From Streptomyces caeruleatus (GTDB lineage: Bacteria; Actinomycetota; Actinomycetes; Streptomycetales; Streptomycetaceae): a stretch of DNA of 64,000 bases. Both the position numbers and the translations under genes were made by a program. Each line of letters starts with the position of its first letter. Positions within the stretch are counted from its first letter, which is position 1. The notes beneath the pieces were generated by a model, which did no database searches, was not told the DNA's origin, and was given only the letters and a program-made list of their open reading frames with translations. The stretch spans positions 807,469 through 871,468 of the forward strand of contig NZ_KQ948925.1 of NCBI RefSeq assembly GCF_001514235.1. Direction: 5' to 3'. Shown here piece after piece: positions 60,501-64,000 of the stretch.

Positions 60501-63500
60501 TCGCCCTCCTTGCCCCTCGTCTGGATCTTCTCGTCGTTCTCCTTCTCCTCCCTCTTCGCCTTCTCGTCGGTCTTCTTCTCTTCGTCTTCGACGTCCGTCC
60601 GGGCCTTCTTATGGCGCTCCGACTTCTTCGTGCCGAGCTTCTTGAGCTCCTCGTCCTGGCCCTTGCGCCAAGTGCCGCGCTCCGACTTGACCTCGGACTT
60701 GGCCTTCGCGCGCTCGTCCGCCTGTTCGCGGGTGCTCTTCGCTACCTCGGTCCTGACCTGCCGCTTCTGCTTCTGCTCCGACTCGCGAAAACCCTTGTCC
60801 TTGGTCTTGCGTCCTTCTGACACCCCCTGTGCGCCCTTGCTGAACGCGCCCTGGAACTCGGCCTTCCGGTCGTGCTCGGCCACCTTCGACGCGGCCTCCG
60901 CGGGCACCGCGCCCGTCGATGCCTTGCCCGTACGCACCCCGCCCTGGCCGGCCTCGCCGCTCGGCACCTTGGCCTTCAACTGCTCCTTGGGCGCGTCGGG
61001 GTAGACCTGGTCTTCGCCCATCGAGCGGCTGGCGTCGTCCCGGCCGGTCTCGACCGCTTCCCGGCCCTTGCTGTCGACCGCCTCGCCCTGCTCGCCGGCC
61101 TTGTCGTCCGCGGCGCCCTTCATCTCCACGCCCGGCGCCTGGCCCGACTTGGCCTCCTTGAGGGCGTCGTCCCCGGTCGGCAGGCCGGCGAACTTGGCGG
61201 CCAGCTTCTGCTCGTCCACCACCGGTTTGTCGGCGCCGAAGAAGCTCGCGATCCCGTTCACGAGCTTTCCGCCGACGAAGCCCAGGCCCATCATGAAGGT
61301 GTCCCAGCCGCCGGGCTCCTCCATCTTCTCGGCCTCGATCTGGCCCTCGGGCTTCTTTGCGCCCGTGACCTCGGCCTTCTCGTCCTTGGGCGCGTCGGAC
61401 TTCTTCGCCGCGTCCTCGTTGTACTTGGCGGGCGCGTCGGTCTGCGGCTTCCCCTGCAAGGTCTGCGGCGAACCCGCCGGACGCTCTACGCTCGGCGGGG
61501 CCGCGGCGAGCTTCTTGTGTTCGTCGCCGACCGTACGGTCCACCGAACCGCCCACGCCGCCCATCGCCTCAAGGGCCCTGTGGGGCTTGAGCTTTGACGC
61601 AGACGACAGGCCGGCCTCCGGGGACACCTGGGACAGGTTCGGGGCCGGGGGCGAGTCCTTGCTCTTGCCCTTGCCGGCAGCGGCTCCCTTGGCGCCGCCT
61701 CCGCCCCCGCCTCCACCGCCCGGCGCCTTGGGCACAGCGGCTGCCTTGGGCGACGCGGAGGCCGGTTCCTCCTTCGCGGCCGGCTCGTCCTTCCGCGCCT
61801 TCGTCTCCTGGGCCGTATTCTTCGGCGGGTCCTTCGGCGCGGGCTCCGACTCCTTCGGGACCGCCTGGGGCGCCGGCGCTTTCGTCTCCTTCTCGGCGCC
61901 CGAGTCCCGCGGCGCCTCGGACTCCGCCGAGCTGCTCGTGCCGCCCGGCTCGGCCGCGTTCGAGCCTCCTGTGACATGTGAATCCCGTGCGGGGGAAGGG
62001 GACTTGTCGTCCTGCTGCCTGCCGTCGGCCTGGCCCGCCGTGTCGCCGCTGTGGTCGGCCTGGCCCTTGGACGCGGGGTCCGACTCCGACTTCTGCTGCC
62101 CGTCGTTCTTCTGCTCGTCCCGCTTCGGCTCCCCGCCCTTGCCGGCCGTCTCCGGGGCGGCCGCCGTACCGCCCGCCGCCTGCTGGGAACTCTTCTCCGG
62201 GGCCGCCCCCGCCTTGTCGCCCGCGGCCGGGGAGCCCTTCTCCTGCTTGGCCGCGGGTTCCTTGGCCTCGCCGCCGCCCTCCGTCTTGCCCGGCGCCTCC
62301 TGCACTGTCCGCTGCATGGCGGCCGGACCGGCCTTCGGGTCGTCCCCGTCCTTGGGGTCCTTCGACGGGGAGCCCGGACCGGGACGCTGCTCGGCGGCGC
62401 CCTCCAGGCCCACCCGCCCGTCGGTCTCGGGGCTGCCCTCCGTCTCGGTCGACGGCGCGGGCTCAGCGGCTGCCTCTGCCTCCGCCTCATCCGGTTCGTC
62501 CTCGGCCTGTTCGTCCTCGGCGTCCTCCGCGTCCCGCTCCGCCTGCACCTGGTCGGCCTTCGTCGGCGGAGGAGCGGGGAACGTCGGGACCTGGGCCGTA
62601 CTGGTCTCGCCGGGGCCGACCTTGTCCGCGGTCGGCACGGCGGACACGTCGAGGTCCTTCTCCGGCAGGAAGTCCTCCGGGGCCAGCTTGGTGTCCCAGG
62701 CGCTCTTCTCTGCGCCGCCGACGTCCACCTCGGACGCGCTGCCCGATCGGAACGGGTCCTCATCGGCCCGTTCCTCGTCGTCCAGGAGGTCCTGGTTGCG
62801 TACGCCGTCCAACCTGCTGGTCCTGCCGGGGAGTTGAGTGTCCCGGCCCACAGCGGGAGAGCCCTCCGGCTGCTTCGCCCCGGCCTTGTCCTCCTGCTTC
62901 GCCTGGCCCGCGGTGAGCGCATCGGCCGCGCCTGGACGGTTCTTGGCGGCCGACTCCTCCTCGCTCGCGGCCGCCGCGACCTGCTGCTCGGGCTGCTCCG
63001 CGCCCTGCTCGCCCCCCTTCTCCTCCCTGCCCCCCTCCTCCTTGCCGCTCTTGTCGGAGCCGCTCTGCGGGGAGTCCTTCGCGCCGGACTCCTGCTGCTG
63101 CTCGCCGCCCTTGGACGCACCGCCCGACGTCTCCTGACGGGATGCCTCGGTCGCCTGGGCCCCCTGCCCGCCGGTCTGCTCCTGCTTGCCGCCGCCCCGC
63201 TCCGGTGACCGTGCGCCGCCGCTCTCCGCCGGGTAGCCCGGCCGCTCGTCACGCTGGTCCTCCTCGCCACCGCGCGGCGCCTGCGCCCCCTGAGGGGTGC
63301 TCCCGCGCCGCGGCGTACCGCCGTTCTGCGGTGTGCTGCCCTGCGCACCCTCCTCTACGGCCCGGTCCTTCTCCGGTCCCGGCGCCGAGTCCGGCCGCTC
63401 CTCCTCGGCCCGCAACTCCGCGGCCGTCTGCTCCTCGGCGGTACGGTCGGCCCGCAGCTCGGCCGCCGTGTCCGCCTCGACGTACGGGGCGTCCTGAGCC

Positions 63501-64000
63501 GCCCACTCCGCGGAGCCGGCGCCCAATTCGCCCTGCGCCTCGATCTCGTCGACGAGGTCCAGCACCCGGTCGTGCTCCGAGCCGAGCAGCCGGCTCTCCA
63601 GGCGCACGAGGACGCCGTCGAGCAACTCCTCGGGCAGGCGGGCGAGTTGCTTGCGGGTGCGCTGGGAGAGGTCCTCGGGGTCGCCGCGCAGGGAGCGTAC
63701 GAGGGAGTTCGCGAGGCGGTCGACGAGGGTCGCCGGGTCGAGGGCCTCGGCGCGGTTCCGGTCGGCGTCGACGGTGGCGTAGCGCAGCCAGCCGGGGGTG
63801 GCCTGGTCCTCGGCGACGTCGGCCGTGGACTCCTGCGGGCCGGTCCGCGAAGGACGGACGAGGTTCTGGGCGGCCGCTTCCGCCTCCCGCTCGATCGCCT
63901 GCTGCGGCACGCTCACCGCGCCCAGTTCCCGGCCCGCGCGCAACGTGCCGAGGCCGTGCGGGTTCTGGACGGTGTGCAGGAGCTCGTGGGCGAGGAGGCG
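57506..64000 (-). CDS. Giant DUF4157 eCIS effector with HNH-like nuclease tip (5' end outside window)
   Basis: At least 2164 residues; the start lies beyond the right edge. The frame at the edge reads RLLAHELLHTVQNPHGLGTL, the HExxH core of DUF4157, the domain found on eCIS effectors. Next comes a long disordered Glu/Lys/Gln/Ala-rich region (about 63800-60450), then about 340 residues of amphipathic helices (60450-59420; LIPGAGWVMAVIDAIKTAIG), a Lys/Pro/Gly/Asp linker with repeated GKPKDKDG (59410-58640), and a C-terminal domain of about 375 residues. That domain ends with MHVDHVVDLQLGGLDSYKNF and FLLDGDTNTGMND, an HNH/His-Me-finger-like nuclease pattern. The last 1 kb is clearly less GC-rich (57541-57600 has 28 in 60). 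An overlapping immunity gene follows. Confidence 0.85.
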   Translation of the reverse strand, partial: RLLAHELLHTVQNPHGLGTLRAGRELGAVSVPQQAIEREAEAAAQNLVRPSRTGPQESTADVAEDQATPGWLRYATVDADRNRAEALDPATLVDRLANSLVRSLRGDPEDLSQRTRKQLARLPEELLDGVLVRLESRLLGSEHDRVLDLVDEIEAQGELGAGSAEWAAQDAPYVEADTAAELRADRTAEEQTAAELRAEEERPDSAPGPEKDRAVEEGAQGSTPQNGGTPRRGSTPQGAQAPRGGEEDQRDERPGYPAESGGARSPERGGGKQEQTGGQGAQATEASRQETSGGASKGGEQQQESGAKDSPQSGSDKSGKEEGGREEKGGEQGAEQPEQQVAAAASEEESAAKNRPGAADALTAGQAKQEDKAGAKQPEGSPAVGRDTQLPGRTSRLDGVRNQDLLDDEERADEDPFRSGSASEVDVGGAEKSAWDTKLAPEDFLPEKDLDVSAVPTADKVGPGETSTAQVPTFPAPPPTKADQVQAERDAEDAEDEQAEDEPDEAEAEAAAEPAPSTETEGSPETDGRVGLEGAAEQRPGPGSPSKDPKDGDDPKAGPAAMQRTVQEAPGKTEGGGEAKEPAAKQEKGSPAAGDKAGAAPEKSSQQAAGGTAAAPETAGKGGEPKRDEQKNDGQQKSESDPASKGQADHSGDTAGQADGRQQDDKSPSPARDSHVTGGSNAAEPGGTSSSAESEAPRDSGAEKETKAPAPQAVPKESEPAPKDPPKNTAQETKARKDEPAAKEEPASASPKAAAVPKAPGGGGGGGGGAKGAAAGKGKSKDSPPAPNLSQVSPEAGLSSASKLKPHRALEAMGGVGGSVDRTVGDEHKKLAAAPPSVERPAGSPQTLQGKPQTDAPAKYNEDAAKKSDAPKDEKAEVTGAKKPEGQIEAEKMEEPGGWDTFMMGLGFVGGKLVNGIASFFGADKPVVDEQKLAAKFAGLPTGDDALKEAKSGQAPGVEMKGAADDKAGEQGEAVDSKGREAVETGRDDASRSMGEDQVYPDAPKEQLKAKVPSGEAGQGGVRTGKASTGAVPAEAASKVAEHDRKAEFQGAFSKGAQGVSEGRKTKDKGFRESEQKQKRQVRTEVAKSTREQADERAKAKSEVKSERGTWRKGQDEELKKLGTKKSERHKKARTDVEDEEKKTDEKAKREEKENDEKIQTRGKEGEEEAKNHTKTAANESGNWVSKAFDWIKKKVIEIKDKIVKAIKAARKAIVDKIKEFKERVEGWINAARKAIVEAVKELIKDLIEFAKNLVKAIVDLAKRVWKLITDLVAAAIAFVTKLAAALKQAITDLLDRIAKALSSILSVLKKMLMDVVKAVVDAIKTVLEYASKLLGALGEFMMIAVDFMSDPGGWLSGAKNSAVDGAKNHLFREVQSAVKEWFQSKIEEIIGIPKAIIDKLIKGGFTLEKIVKETWDAIVPMLPFIIGEIVITKVIAKLIPGAGWVMAVIDAIKTAIGALSEILRAIGAVIEWLKSVRRGGAGVLFAKAVAAGIVALLELAYEALLSGIGKYVAKVGRRLKGVAQKLGKDKGGNGDKGKDGSGGDDKGDGKGKKPGQDGKAGQGDKPKDEKPTTQDGKGDRPGEKPKEKDTPSKSSPSNMPPGKRPPSKPDPKKPTPPKGKDDGKKDAPSKPGTDKKDDDKPDTRPTPAPKPEPKPEPKPKPDPDAKPKPKDTDGKTPDKPKDDNGNTDKPKDQDGPGKPKDKDGDGTKPRNDKGGDKPGKPKDKDGPGKPKDKDRPGKPKDKLGSKPGGRKGPGKTGPKPGKTGPGRPKSREEKDKRKEEENSKDSKDARLQKIIARLRPKIDRLTQKGAKQFRLKASMLAWKAWYRLSSLEVNSTDPARFTATLNPRGTVTEATRKKLELIVQGERGSNREERLKEALGIENFDDWLFFKGPESEADFITKMEKLVEELDEAAKKDLADKPLQRIRAAERDVQNGLEAEPETSTPETEEPPIEEYRNAFRELISDEFANAQKEKLRSGQPGEQVDPELLTASATLHRKDKYDLIGFTRKSLAIMRASERDETFRKAASPSYHAWRDKKHPKSHPKAGQELTPEDRAQAHHNARRLGAMTSNFRKMVKLRATRGVESTVEKQVEARLGKMHVDHVVDLQLGGLDSYKNFFLLDGDTNTGMNDDLNEQKIKGLTKGTRIEIHVDMRREEERENK
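57677..57706 (-). other. HNH-like catalytic motif of the effector tip
   Basis: The segment encodes MHVDHVVDLQLGG, with DHxxxLQxGG followed by an Asn-rich stretch (LLDGDTNTGMND). The Asp-His pair and the downstream Asn are the expected metal and catalytic residues of HNH-type toxins attached to DUF4157 proteins. Assignment is by pattern only. Confidence 0.6.

Noticed and set aside
58107..61004. 965-codon Ser/Phe/Pro-rich open frame on the plus strand opposite the giant effector
   Set aside because: It is the antisense of the Lys/Pro linker and helical segment; the composition simply mirrors Lys, Glu and Ala codons.
63943..63943. TTG start for the effector
   Set aside because: The frame is open to the window edge and the upstream codons give the DUF4157 HExxH motif, so the true start lies outside.

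Overview
The window is high-GC actinobacterial chromosome and almost certainly Streptomyces. Codon use is strongly G/C at third positions. The families DUF6214-like, DUF5997, DUF5937/ArsR, PaaX and Rv1733c-like are all typical of the genus. There is a near-perfect CebR box, and two kinds of dispersed palindromic repeat that I know from Streptomyces intergenic DNA. I saw no rRNA or tRNA gene and no complete insertion sequence.

0-16.5 kb is ordinary chromosomal metabolism. It holds a small DUF6214-like protein, an FprA-type ferredoxin-NADP reductase, an ArsR regulator divergent from an Old Yellow Enzyme with two perfect operator palindromes between them, and a very large CtpI-like P-type ATPase. 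A plant-polymer island follows: a CBM2-tagged esterase under a CebR-like box, divergent from a PL1 plus PL3 pectate lyase pair closed by a strong terminator. Then come a PaaX-family regulator divergent from an AidB-like acyl-CoA dehydrogenase, a two-TM Rv1733c-like protein and a BNR-repeat protein.

16.5-28.2 kb carries GlpF-type aquaglyceroporin, a CrcB/FluC fluoride channel, an MFS exporter divergent from its ArsR-like regulator, Ung, an N-acetylglucosamine-kinase-type kinase, a CbiX-like protein, a lactonase, a 54-55 bp minisatellite, a FUSC-family membrane protein, an AsnC/Lrp regulator and a HAD phosphatase.

28.3-31.5 kb is a two-gene conflict module of lower GC. A STAND/NB-ARC-TPR protein starts with a short RHIM-like motif, and the small helical protein behind it ends with nearly the same motif. 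This looks like an NLR that signals to a membrane-active effector by templated assembly. Next to it lies a decayed GH127 arabinofuranosidase pseudogene (31.6-34.1 kb), then a LysR-type ligand-binding protein without HTH, DUF5997 and a TerD-domain protein.

37.8-41.5 kb is the complete paaABCDE phenylacetyl-CoA epoxidase operon on the minus strand, with palindromes in front of paaA.

41.7-64.0 kb is a minus-strand operon for an extracellular contractile injection system (eCIS), read from the right edge leftwards: a giant DUF4157 effector (its start lies outside the window), a SUKH-4-like immunity protein, a tube/LysM adaptor, a LysM protein, a gpD-like spike base, gp45/VgrG OB spike, a PAAR-like tip, gp25, two baseplate-J-like proteins, a gpI/beta-helix protein, a DUF6519 protein and a peptidoglycan amidase. 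Sheath, inner tube and ATPase genes are not here and would be expected to the right. The effector ends in an HNH-like nuclease tip. The tip and its immunity gene overlap by 4 nt and are markedly AT-richer than the rest, so they look like an exchanged toxin-immunity cassette.
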